Source: Apricaphanius iberus (lineage: Eukaryota > Chordata > Actinopteri > Cyprinodontiformes > Aphaniidae). Taken from it: a stretch of DNA of 64,000 nt. Shown here in pieces: positions 21,484-35,100 of this stretch. Position numbers and translations under genes: made by a program. The DNA is taken from contig JAPXFQ010002094.1 in NCBI GenBank assembly GCA_028564705.1, positions 1 to 64,000 of the forward strand, written 5' to 3'. The notes under the pieces are model-generated. The model saw nothing but the letters and a program-made list of their open reading frames with translations. It had not been told where the DNA came from and did no database searches. Positions within the stretch are counted from its first letter, which is position 1. Every line of letters begins with the position of its first letter.

Positions 21484-24400
21484 ATGAAGTGTCCACATTG
21501 TGGCTATAATATTTTGGATAAAAACCCCAAGTTTTGCAGTGAATGTGGCAAGAAGCTTTCTGCTACACCATCAAACACAGCGGGTAAGTGGACAAGTTCC
21601 GAATTTCGCTCTAATCTGATGTATTCACTTCACTTTTTTTTTTCTTACAGAATGTTTAAGCTAGAATAGATTCTCTGTGGACCTTGTGACCCTAAAAAAG
21701 GTGCCATTGAAAGTAAACATTTCTCTCATTTAATATCAAATAGTATTTAACATTAGGAATGATCCAATAAATGAAAGCTTCAACCAAAAATGTACTCGGG
21801 GAGATGAAATGAAAGTGTGGTTTTCTATAAAAAATTCTTTATAATAAATATTTAATGTGGTTCTATAGGACTTATTAAATTGACAAGCTTAAAAAGAAAA
21901 AACAAGATTCTTTATATAGCTATGTCCGAACCTGAATACACAGAATGCTCTACATTAGTTTACTGGAGCTGTAACAAAGCCTTATAATTACTTAATCTTT
22001 TAAACGGTCGCATTATATTATACTTTAGACATTTTATTGCTACTGCTTAAAATGAATCATGTGCTTTGGCCAAATATGATAAAGATGAAGCTTTTCGACT
22101 ACAAACACCTGGTCTGTTGTAAAGCAAACTATCTGTATATGGTATAAAGCACAGATAAGCATAGTGTGATACTGTGGGCCTGTTTCTCTGTCAAAGCAGG
22201 CCCACACAGAGGACATTTGAAATAAATCTGGTTAAACTTTGATGCTAAGTTATGGGGTTGAAGTAAAGGAAAAAGGGGGAATGGGGGGGCACATTTAAGA
22301 TAAACTTTAGTGTCAAGGTAAATAAAGATGTCCCTTAGTTTGATTATTTTTAAAGTAAAAGGCATGTACTTGTATAGTGCTTTACTTAGACCATAAGGAC
22401 CCCAAAGCTTCAGTCATTCACCCATTCACACACACATTCACACACTGGTGATGGTAAGCTACATTGTAGCCACAGCTGCCCTGGGGCACACTGACAGAGG
22501 TGAGGCTGTCGGACACTGGCACCACAGGGCCCTCTCATCACCACCGGTAGGCAGGTTGGAGATGTGTCTTGCTGAAGGACACAACGACCAAGACAGACTG
22601 TGCTTGGATTTGAACCGGCACCCCTCCCGTAACAAGACTAACTCCTAACTCCAGAGTCACATTCACCGCTGGTTAAGTTTTAAGTTAGAATAATACTTAA
22701 CCAAGTCTTTTTGTTAAGAACTTTAGATCTGTTGTATATTTTAAATAATGAATACTTTTAAAGGGACTATGTGAAGTTTGAGAGGTTTTGCTTGCGAGTT
22801 CCACCATAGGCCAAACTCGTAACTGCTGCCAGAATGGGCTCACACATGCTGGAGTGAGAGCGCACTCACAAACAAACAAAAACAACAGCTTAGTCAGTCC
22901 TGTCCTGGACAATTTACAGATTTGCAGGCATGACTTTAACTGGGGTAAGGAATGTTACTGTTGTGTAGGTTTAGTTGGGGTCTGGGCTGGAGTTTTGCTG
23001 GTGCTGAAAGCTGTTCTCTTCTTATGCTCAGTTGAATCCATCCTTCAAAAGTTACCCTTACTCTGCGGCTATTTATGATGGAGATAGCGAACGCAACTGT
23101 GCTTCAACGTGCATGACATCATTACGCTGCCACTAGAAAACATTTTGGAAATCTGCTTTTTCGACCCGATCACTCACTATTTAAGTGAATTTACAGCCGT
23201 ATAGAGGAAACCGCGTTGAAAATGCCAGGGCTCACTTTACTGACCAGACATTGCTGGAGCATGAATGAGGAAGACATTTTATATTTTTTATATTTATTTG
23301 TGGTTAAACGTATGTACAGTCCCTTTAAATACTGGCATTTTACAAGAAAATTTGAAACAACTATCTTACAAACCAAAGTCTTTTTCATGTTTGTTTTTAA
23401 AGTGATTTTTTTTTTCATCTCATAATTCATATCTTTTTCTAGATACAGGAAATCAGCCTAAATCCTTGATAGCAAACTCTGAAAGAAAAACTGAGCAATT
23501 TAAATCTGAGAAAAATGTCCAGCTTGCGGAGAACAAAGAACCCAATAAATCTCCAAAACGACCTAATGATGAACAACCTAACCAAAAGAAAAAGGTGAGA
23601 GTAAGTAACCACAAGTGTTTTTATCTTTCTTATTTGTAAGCTCTTCTTAATTTTGCTCCATTCACTCTTCCTGTAGTTGTATAGTTCATAGTTATGTATG
23701 ACATAAGCGGGTTCCTATGTGCATGAAAAAGTATTAGATGATATCCATCCATCCATCCTAAAGCTTTACTGCTGTAGAAATATCTGCCATAACTATATAA
23801 GGAAGTTTGTAATTAAGTAAAGTTATGTAAGGACACTTTAAAAAAAAGTTATAAAAGTCACTGAAAAGAATGTAAAGTGTACTTGAGTAAATTATCTTGG
23901 ATTATGGCATTTTGGGCTATTTGTTAAAACATAGATATTTATATTTGTTCATCATTTTGTTTTCATAGAAGAAAAAAAGAAAGAGGAACAAAAAGAAGAA
24001 AGATGACAACATGCCATCTGATCAAGATCAGAGCCAGTCTGACCTGTCACACGTATCTCTGGGAGACAATCAGGGGAAGATGACACCAGAAGGAAGACAG
24101 TTCAGTGACAGTGAAAGCTCAGACGACAATATGGAAGAGACAACAGACTCACTCCAAGATGATTTATCCTCACTGGAAAAGCAGCCTTCTTCGTTACCAG
24201 CTAATAGCATGGCAACGTCCTCTGAAAACAATCAGGATGAGAAACCTACATCCACAGCTGGGGTCACTACTGCAAGTCAGTCTGAGGAATCCACAGTTGG
24301 AGGGAAAGAAACTGATTGCAATAAGTCAGATCAAGCTGAAACACAAGAGAAAGCAGTAGGTGATGGATTAGCTCAAGCTTCAGTCTCAAAGAAAGAGAAG

Positions 24401-26223
24401 ACCACCCTGTCAGATTTAGCTGAAGGGACAAAGACTGATGATCCCAAAGAGCAAAATTTGGGACAAAAAAGTTTAAAAAACAAGAAGGAATCTGTTGGTA
24501 CCACAAAATCTAGCCTGGATCAAAATGCTAATTCGGATCCAGTTACAAATCAGACAGAAACAACAAAGAAGGCTAAAAGTCAGGATGATCAGAAACAAAA
24601 AAGAAAAGCTCAAGAGGACCAGAAGCAGAATTCAGCACCATTAAATGTAATCTTGGTTCATTTTTTATTATAAGTAATTGTTAATGACAAAGACCTGCAT
24701 TCTGCTCTGTTTTCTATACAAATTTCTACTAACTTAAGTTGGGAACAGTTAGCATTTATATTTAATATTACAGGCTGACAACTCTGGTTCCAGTGTGGAT
24801 CCGCAGGAAAACATGGAGTCTGGAAACAGGCAAGGCACATCTTCAAGTGCGGATGGGCAAAAAAACGAAGACGATAAGAAAAGCACTAAAACTAACATTT
24901 CGGCAAGACCACCACCAAAAACGTGAGACATATCTGTCTACTTAACTGCTTTACTACTAACTACTTAACATTTTAGTGAAATATGTTCTATGGACCATTT
25001 TTTCCCCCTTTTCTTTGCTTTTAGGCAGATTCAAAGCAAGAGCATCGCTACACGAGATAGGCTCACAATTTACTTCCATGCAGTTCTGTCCAAGGATTTC
25101 AAGTTTCACCCTGAAGAAGATCGAATCTTTATCAGAGCTGGGCAACCTATCGCTGGTAGCTGGAATGAAGATATAGCTGAGTTGATAGTAACCAGGTAAC
25201 ATAGTAAAAACTAATTTTAAATGTAACTCTTTGTCAAGTTATTTTATGTGTTGAGACATATTGTTCCATTGCTTAATTTTAGGAGCTTTTGATTGTTTGA
25301 GTCATATTTAGTTTTCTTATCAAAAAATTGTAAAGTGTAAAATTACTTAAACAATAGGAAACCTTGAAGAACTATTAATTAAGAATTGTTTGAATGATGC
25401 AAATAAAATCTGGTTCTGCAAACCCAATATAAAGAAATTAGGAATGATTGAATATTTTTGAGTACTGCATGTGATACAAGAGAAGCTAATTGGTTTTTGG
25501 TTTGTCTGCAAACATCCAAAGCTGAACTTCATTCTTGTCTCCTTGATTTTACAACAAGTACATTATAATTTTTCCCCCCTCCTCGCCTTGCAGGGATCTT
25601 GGAGAGCATGGTTTTCTTGTTGAAGGAAGCCTCATAACAAGCAAAGCCAAAATTGTGTCTGAGTCCATTGCGTACAAATATGTTGTGTATAAGAAGAAAA
25701 AGAATGAATATGAGTTTGAGTACATATACAAGCTGGACTCTTCACACCACCATACCAACAGGTGCTTGTTTGTGAAACAGCACCTCATCACTGACGATGG
25801 TAATTAATAAAATATATAACTCCCAGTCAAGATGTGCAGAACTTTTTTTCTATTCTTGCAGGAGTTTTTTTTCTTCTAGATGAAGCCATGATTGTGTATC
25901 AAACAGTATTTGTGTTTTATATTTCTGTTAAAGGGGACTGGCATCAGTATGATGACATCATTTGTGCTGAGCCATCAAAGGGTGTGCTGACCCGCATTAA
26001 GCAAACATTCTGGCCTGAACAACGTAAAAATCTGATTCAAGGAAGAGAAATTGCTGCTAATGTGATGTTGGAGTCCATATTTGATATTCTACGGAGCTGG
26101 ACTCATACCAATCTAAAAAGTTTTCAAATCCAGTTAAACCAGTTCTTCCAGGTTTATGCAAACCCTTTTGTGTTTGAAGAGAAACAAAAGAAATGGTATT
26201 CCTTACAATTTGGGGAAGATGAT
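21484..26223 (+). CDS. rnf213: rnf213 exons 1-7: zinc ribbon, charged linker, CBM20-like domain
   Basis: Exons: 21484-21583, 23443-23600, 23969-24646, 24774-24922, 25025-25195, 25594-25799, 25934-26223 (residues 1-584). Residues 3-6 (CPHC) and 18-21 (CSEC) form a rubredoxin-like zinc ribbon. Exons 2-4 encode a low-complexity linker rich in Lys, Glu, Ser and Gln, including a poly-Lys cluster at the start of exon 3; it is poorly conserved in the family. Exons 4-7 encode a carbohydrate-binding CBM20-like domain (about residues 366-500) with LTIYFHAVLSKDF, RIFIRAGQP, SWNEDI, YKYVVYKK and the GDWHQYD motif, as in human RNF213. Exon 2 has two in-frame donors six bases apart (GT at 23595 and at 23601); I used the outer one. 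Confidence 0.88.
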
Positions 26224-29151
26224 GTAAGTTCAGAGACTTGGTGTATAGAATCTAGACTCTTATTTTTGGGCAATTTAATTTAATCTGTTTTCTGGTGCTA
26301 TATAATAGGTGAGGAAGATCCTGAAAGAGTTCATGCTGGCACACGTGATTCCTCAGCTGAACGATGGCGATCAGAAAACAATCTATGTCGATGACCCCAT
26401 GAGAGCATCTGTGATCATGCTTCACGTTTGGAGACAGTACAAAATCAAACTTGAAAATGCTGAGCTCCACCGCCTCTGTTCTACACTGTGTTTGCCTGAA
26501 CTAGAAAAGGACAAATTTCTTCAGCACTGGACAAATTTTTCTCAAGATGTCTCAGTATTCAAAAAGTAAATATCCAACATATCATTTATTTTTACAAAAA
26601 TCTGTTTTAATTAGAAACACTGAATGCCACAGATTACCAGATTTTTTAAATTCTGTTTATTATGTTTTAAGTTTGCCAGAGATGGTGGTGGAGTTGATCA
26701 AAGTAGTCAAAAGAGCAACAATGACTCGATGGATTATATTGCTGCCACTCCTTCATCTGCTGAGAGGTACCATAAAACCCTTTGAAGGAAAAACCTCTGG
26801 AAACGCAAAGTATTCTTTGTCCTGGGCAGGTTTGGATGGCATTGACATAAACAGTCCTTACATGAGCAGTCAAGATAGGAGGTAAAATCCATCAGTTTTT
26901 AGCCATTTGCACATATTTTAGAACATTTCTTTTCAAATAGTATAATATTAATAAGCACCTTTTGTGATTGTTCCTTTTTCAGAGCACTTATAAATGTGAT
27001 AAAGAACAACAGTCACTTGCTGAAGGTGGATCCACTTTTAGTGAGGTCCTGCTTGTACTTTATGCCACTTGATGCACAGCTAGAGTGCAGCACCAACATT
27101 AATCCTGAGCTTCTCGACATTCTTCATGTTTTTACTAATAAGGTTCCTCCGGAAATTACTGTTAGCAACTCTCAGGTGAGTGGAAATCCAGACAATGATA
27201 TTGTTAAATGTGGATTATGTTCTGCATGCTTATTCCTCACTGTAAAATCTGAAGCTTTTCAGATATCTTCACTTAAATCATGCCACTGTGTTATTGTACT
27301 CGCATCAAACATACAGGAACATTCTTAGTTTTTTTTGCAGGAAAATGTGCCACCCTATGCAGTGATGGTCAAGAGTTATCAGTGACAGAGTTGATCAAAA
27401 TATACCTGTTTTCTTTTCAGGATGTCATGGGAATTCTTGCCCACATTCAAGAACATCTTATTGAGGAAAAATACAGGTAGCTACACACTGAGAACTATGA
27501 GAACATTTTTCTTTATGCTATCCTTCTATGTCTTTGCCACTGTTGAGCACTTTTGTTAGTTGTAATGCTGTGTTGAAAGTGCTGTATAAATACAGGAAAA
27601 TGGTGTTATATAATCCCTGTAATTTTTTTATTTTATTCATGAAAACGAGCTCCAGTTTCATTCCTTTGTTCCAAAAATAAAATTTGACAACATAGAATGC
27701 CTTAACTGACTCAAGAATGTAATTATCTTGTGTTGGACATGGGCGTTTGGACATAATAAAACTGTTAAGTTAGTTGATGAAATTACAGAATAAAATAATT
27801 ACAAAAGTGGTTATTTAAAGTAATACAGTACATTGCTGGTCTTTAACATTAATTAAATCAAAATGTATGTATTAAAATACATTATCAATTAGTTTTATAT
27901 AGTGTGTAGCAGTGAATGGAAGCAGGTGAAAAGACCCCTTTTTTGGATGTATCATTATTCATTAATTTTGGTCATACAGAATGATGTGCCTTTACTGCAG
28001 CTAACACAGCCATAGTGAGAGAATATGTAACATTCGGTGAGAGCTTTATGAATTTAATGTAATAAAGCATTGTGTGAATCTCAGTAGGCAGTTAGTACAG
28101 ACTATTTTCACTGTGTTGTACACTTTTTCTTTTAAGAGATTGCTAAGGAAATTCTCCAGAACTCACTTACTATTAAGCCCTATTGCATGTCTCTGTATCA
28201 GCTAACTCTATCTCTATTTTTTTTTTTCGCGTTATAGCTACTTCACTCAAGTTTACAGAAAGGAATGTCTGACAACAGCAGTGGGATTGTTGCAGAGGGT
28301 CTGCAGAGGAGTCAGACCAGAAACATATACCCAAAACTTTCCTGAAATCCCTGTGGCAGCCATGAATCTAGTTGCATCTGTTTTAGATTTCTTTTTGTGT
28401 AGCAAACAACAGGTATGACGCATAGTTCATATATGTGACATTGTAGTTTGCATTACTTGCATTTATTAGCACATTTTTAAAGCTGAAAAAAAAAATACAT
28501 GTTTAGGAGTCTCAAGTTGAAGATAGAGAACAACGAAATACAAAAGACTTGGTAATCTCCCAGGGAATGGGGATAATGAGAGACTGGATGAATCAATCAT
28601 TCAAACAAAGTTGGCTAAGTCGGGCATTGCCAGCCTTCAACCAAGCTAAAACAATAGAACTGGAGGTAAGTGTTTTTATCTTTTATTTTTTAATTACTAA
28701 ATATTCACAAAATCTTACAAATTGTTAAAGGCTGAAAATCACAAGAGATTCAACTTTAATTCTTGTATTTCAGACTTGGAACAACATTATCTCCATTAGC
28801 TTTAAAGATAAAGAATGCACAAAAGAATGGAGAGAAACATTTACTAGGGATTTTGAGGGCAAGTTCAAACGGGTAGGTGATACATTTGCAATTTGTGATT
28901 GTTTTTGAACAGAATTTACTGTTATATAATTAATGTGGTGTTTTTTTTTTCTTTTAGGACACTGCTCTCGATCAAATTGAATTCTACTGCACACACATAG
29001 AGAGGCTTAGTGCTTCCCATCCACATGTTGCTGCCAGCATTGAGAAGTGTGCACTTGAAGCCGTTACATCTTTGTGCCAGGTATGAGAACCTTTGGCCAT
29101 CTTAACTTTTTCTTTTTTTAACATTCATGTAAAGGTTTTCTAATTGTAAAA

Positions 29152-29196
<45 letters not shown>

Positions 29197-32100
29197 GGTC
29201 CTTAATATTAAAAATAGACTAAGATAGATTTTGCAGAATTTACATGTTTACTGCACTCATGTGAATTATGTCTAGTTTTGATTGATTTATTGAGTAGCTG
29301 AATGGTTTCCTCTTCACTGTATACAGACCAGGTGTGAAGGAAAACTGTTCGAGAGGTTAAAGATAAACTGGAAGTTTGGGAAACTAATTTCTGCCATTAT
29401 TCAAAAATCCTGGCCAAGGGATCGTCAAGGAAACTATGAGGAAAACGAAGAAGGGGTCCTTCAACACATCCTCTCTTGGACAGCAGCCAAAGACATTTTC
29501 CATCTATATGGTATTTATTCACTGAAAAAAAAAAGTTGAATAGCTACTGGCTTAAAAGCCATTGAACAAACTGGCTGGTGACCATGAACACACGTGGCAA
29601 TCTATAGTTCTGAAATTATTGTTTTGGGAAGAAAAGACAATTACTTCTCAATTGTGTATGTACAGGTGCAGACACAAAGCTGATCGAGAAGCTCTCTGAA
29701 GATGCCAGAGACCGATTGGCCATTGCCATATCAGCGTTCACAACCATAAACAATCAGCTTATACAGGGAGACATTAAGATCAGCCTGCTTAACATAATTT
29801 TAGAGAGGAAAGATGCCTTCTTAGAACTGCAGAAGATTGGTAAGAAATTCCTACAAAATAAAAACTGAATTTGAAAAACAATAATTAACTGTCAAATCAT
29901 TGAAGACGTTTTTCACGGTTTTGCCTGTTGTGATTTCAACAGACTGCCTCATTGGAAAAGAACAATACAAGAATCTTTCCAAAATGAAAACGTTTTTGCA
30001 GCACAGAGAAGAAGAAGTTAAAGCTGTGTATCATGAAAAGGAGCTTGTAGATGTCATATTAACAATGAGCCACAAACTTGAGGAACACATGACAGGTATG
30101 TAGCTCATGAAAAGAAGTTTAGGTAGTTTGATTTGTGTTGCAAACTTAAATGATGAAGATGTCCTTTCCTTGATTAGTGGACTTTTCTGACCTGGAGGAA
30201 AAAACACAAGTCAACATTGAGATGATGCCCTTGAACCATTTCATGGAAGTTCATCACTTGGACCAACTGGCAACCCCAATGTCTGGTATTGTTACCTTCT
30301 TCAACCTGGAAGAGGAAATCAGAGACATGGCACAATTCCTGTACACATTCAATGATAGCATTGTCTTCCGAGGGTGTTGGGAAAAGTTTGCAAAACAAAT
30401 GGCCAGAGACGAAATGGAAGATGGGGAAATGTCAGTGGAGCATCAAATAGTGGACATCAATGCCACACCAGAAATGATATACGATGAAATATATTCGCCC
30501 TCTATTAATGAATACAAAGACATCTACACTCGCTTAAAACACGGAAGTATAAGACTTGAAGAAGTCAGCCAGCTTTTTAAAGCGTACAAGGGCAAGTATG
30601 AAGATCTGACTCAGGAACTTAAAATCATGTGTGAACTTGAGAAATCTGCAGACAAACAGTGGATCAATGACCGGGTTGTGCAGGTCCAGCAATATCATGA
30701 GCTTCATCTCGCTGTGGACTCAGCCAAAGTTATCGTGACAGTCAAAGAGACACTTGGTCTTCAAGGGGACTTCAGAGTTTTGAAAACGTTGACGGATGTT
30801 GTAAGTATCCATGTTTGAAGATGATTATCATAATGCATATAAATGCAGTGTAATGATTGAAGAACTAAATTAAACTATATTAATATGAACGGGCTGCACG
30901 GTGGCATAATGGTTAGCACTGTTGCTTTTCAGCAAGAAGGTTGTGGGTCGTATCCCGGCCCAGGGTCTTTCTGCATGGAGTTTGCATGCTCTCCCCGTGC
31001 ATGTGTGGGTTACCTCCGGGTACTCCGGCTTCCTCCCACAGTACAAAAACATGACTGTCAGGTTAATTGATCACTCTAAATTGTCCTTAGGTATGAGTGT
31101 GTGCATGCATGGTTGTTTGTCCTGCCAGTCTCTATGTGGCCCTGTGATGGACTGGCGACCTGTCCAGGTTGTACCCCGCCTCTCGCCCGTTGACAGCTGG
31201 AGATAGGTACCAGCCCCCCCGCGACCCCTTAAGGATTAAGCGGTTCAGAAAATGGATGGATGGATAATATGAGTGATTATAATCATGAACAATCTCATAA
31301 TTAGTTAAAAAGATAGTAAGTTTTAGAAATTCAACTATTTAACTGCTTTAATCACAGCTAAAAAAACAAGAGATTCTAGGACGGATATCTGTAGGAAAGA
31401 GTTTGAGAAAGCGCAGAGGAATTTAAAGTTTCCAAACAATCATGATATGTCACTTTAACCAGCACCAGAAAATAGCTTCATAGTCTTTGACAGGAAATTA
31501 CATACTCTGTATGTCAAACAGATGGCTCATCTGGCTCAGCTTGTCGTATGTCCGGGTGAATTCCTACTTTGGAACCTCCAATCAGTTGGGGACACAGATT
31601 GTTTTTTTTTGTTTTTTTATGTAAAGAAAGTCATGAATTGATGTTGAACCTCCCACAAAGAATCAAATAAATTAATAAAGAATAAGCTGTATACAAAAAT
31701 ATTTGTCACAAACCAATCTGGCAAATTCACCAGGTGTGGTTTTAACCCTGACAGAAAGAGAACCTCAAGCACAGAACCAGAAACGAGCACCTTAATCAGA
31801 GTCAAAAACGAAGCTACCTTCAGAGCTTTCAGTTTCTAAGCAAGGGATTTGTCATAAGGGCCTGATAAGCCAATCAGAAGTAGACTTTGGCAAGATTCCA
31901 CGTTGTAGTTTTTCCTAACACGTTTTTTTTTTTACATTTAAACAAACGTTTTATCAATATAGATCACGTATTGTCTAGTAGCTGAGGGTGTTTCAAAATT
32001 TAGGTGTGATTCAAGTAATCATATTGAATAGAAACACACATCAACTTTAAGAGTTAATCAAAAATGATTCACTATTTAAAAGCTACTCAGTTTGGAGGTA

Positions 32101-35100
32101 CCACAGTCAGATCTGGTGTTTTTATGCTACAACAATGAACGATTAGCCTTATTAATTTGGAATTTAGAGTTATTCAAGATGCACTCTTTAATTTTGTCAT
32201 AATTCCCATTTCTCCTCAGCTTGATGCAAATTTTCAGAAGGAGACAATAAATAGGATCGATAATGACTTGATGCAGGCAAAGATGGTGCTGGTTGACATC
32301 ACAGAGCCCCGCAGATTGTGTTTACGTGAGCTGGGACTCCGAGGACACTTTGTAAGATGGGTAAAGGATGCTCTAGAAGGTGTGTATACATCTTTTTTTC
32401 TTAAAAAAAGGTATGTTTTTGCTAAACACATTAAAGATGTGTGTTCTAATGTGAATTTTAGATATCAATGAGTTGAAGGTCTTTGTCGACTTGGCTTCCA
32501 TCTCTGCTGGAGAGAATGACATGGATGTGGATCGTGTAGCTTGTTTTCATGATGCGGTCCTTGGTTACTCTCCACTCCTTTATGAGCTTAAGGTAGACTC
32601 TGGTTTTCATGCCTTCAAAGAAGTGCTGAACAAGCTCTGGAGGGCTTTGGAGAATGACAACAATTTGCCAAAAAAACTGGTGAGTAAAAACACTATAAAA
32701 TAGAAATTTGTCTAATGATGTCTATTTCAAAGTGCTTATAGGAAGGTTTATATAAGGGAATAAGGATATTTTTGAATAACTGTCTTTTGTAACTCTTTTA
32801 GTGTGATAGTGCACGTCATCTGGAGTGGTTAAAAACTGTGAAGGACAGTCATGGGTCAGTGGAGCTATCGTCTCTTTCATTAGCCTCAGCCATCAACAAC
32901 AAAGGGATTTACCTCATAAATGCACAAAGTGTAAAAAAGGTAAAACATTTAAGAAAAAATAATGCATTTTTAATATGCATTAAAGAAGTCATCTTCAAGA
33001 ATATAATTCTTTCAAAATAACTTATGCAAGCATATTTCTTTCTTTTTTTTAACCAGAGTTTAACTCTTGAAACCGCCCTGAAGCTGCAGATCCCAGAGGA
33101 GCACGATGAAGGTCAGCAGATGCGCTGCTACTCTCTTGAAGACCTGAGGGAGCTACAAAACAAACTCATGCTCATGTCTGGAAAAGGGGAGCAAGGGCAG
33201 AATGAAGTTGAACATTTTGTAGAGGTAAAATGAAATAATAAAATTTTGTATTAAGATCATTAAACCCCCCTCATTTTAAATCTCTTCAGCTTATAACAAA
33301 AAGTTTACTACTTTTATTAAAATTAGAAATTTCACAAGACCATCTGCATATTGTGATCAGTTACCTTTGGTTTGCTTTGATTATTCTTAACTGACAAGAA
33401 ATCTATACTCCACCACTGTAGAGAACTGCATTATAAAGACATTGACTGTATTTTAATCTGTTTTTATTTAGCAGTATGTGGAAATGTATTATTAAACCCA
33501 TTATTCATACTGGTGGTCACTTTAATAAAGTGTCTTTAGCACTCGCTCTTTTAGTATATTAAGGGCTAGTGCAATGTCTTGTATCTTTAGCTGTATTATC
33601 AATTAGCGGTTGTATAGAAAATCCTAAATGTTTTTGGAAACTGATTCATGAAAATATTTCCTACCTTGTGAATTATAATTTCTTTATTACAGGTTTTTGC
33701 CAGTGTTCAAAGACTAACCGAGGCCTTCATTGCTCTTTACACTGCTGGAAACCCTTTGTTCAGAGACTGGGAAGTACAAATTAATTGCTTTTCAAGATAC
33801 TCTGAACCAAGCATTTTGATGGATTTCAATCTAGGCAGGAGTCTAAGTGTCATTGTGGAGGGCAGCACAGAGGAGCAGCTTCCTGAGCTCTGTAGAAAAA
33901 TGGAGAAATGTTTGGAATACTGGATGAACTTTGTCCACAAACAGAGATCCCAACATTATTTCTTAAACTACTACACTGCCGAGCAGATTATCTATCTCTG
34001 TAGCAAGCTGACACAGCAAAATGTAAACAATGTCGAGGACCAGGTTCTTATGATGCTTTCTTTTATCAAGCCAAATTGTACATCCACAGATCTGAGGCAA
34101 GTTTGGCATGAGCTTCAATATGAAATCATTACAAAACCCCAGGAACAAAATGAGGACATTGAATTCCAGACTTTTGTTGTGGTGTCAAAAAGTGACCCGG
34201 AAGACTTCACGAGTGAATTGGATCCTTTGCCAAGTCTTGTGGAAACGGCAAAGGGTCTACAGGCATTTGATCACATATGGAATGCATACATGAAAGACAT
34301 GAAGAATTTCCTTCCAAACATTCTTGACGTAAAAAGTCTTGGCCAACTGTTAGAAATACTGGCCAACAAAGTTGACAAGGATGAAGAAGATGACAGTGAA
34401 GAAGATATTTCTGATGACAACTCTGGAAGTTTCATAAACAGGGAATTGCCGAGAGGTTTTGTCACTGGAAAGCCAAATCTCATTGTTTGTCCATATGATG
34501 ATGTCTTGACATCTTGCATCTCGATTTATATTAGCAGCCAAGATGAACTTCTTCCAACCTATGATGAAGTCCTGTTGTGCAATCCCTCAACTCCATATGA
34601 ACAAGTGGAACTTTTTCTTAGGCGCTGTCTTGGAACTGGCTACAGGGGACAGAAGATATACTCTCTAGTATATGGAGATCTCCTGAGTTATGATGTCAGC
34701 TCTAAAGTTGAGAACTTTTTCCAGCGGATGAAAATGCAGAGCAGGGAAGGCTACAGGCTTGTTATTATTTGTAGTTCAGAGAGAGAGCATGCATATCTTC
34801 CATCTGCCTTCAGCCAGGACAGGTTGCATATGATTCCTCAAGAGCCAATAGCAAGGATCCAGCAGTACCTTCAGAAACACTACACTGTCCCAACAGAACA
34901 GTGCAGCGCTGCAGCAGCATTCAAAGACAGACTCTGTGTTGGTGTTGTTTCTTCCCAAAGGGCTGGTGTTGGTGGGTATATTAAACATTTCTATTAAATG
35001 ACTTGCACTCATCCAAAAAAAAAAAAATCACAAAATCTGATGCCTCTGTATGTATTTTTTTTAAAATTGCAGGTAAATCTCTTTACATCAGGAGGCTGTA

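Noticed and set aside
30885..31206. Small ORFs in intron 19
   Set aside because: They fall entirely in a high-copy SINE-like repeat.
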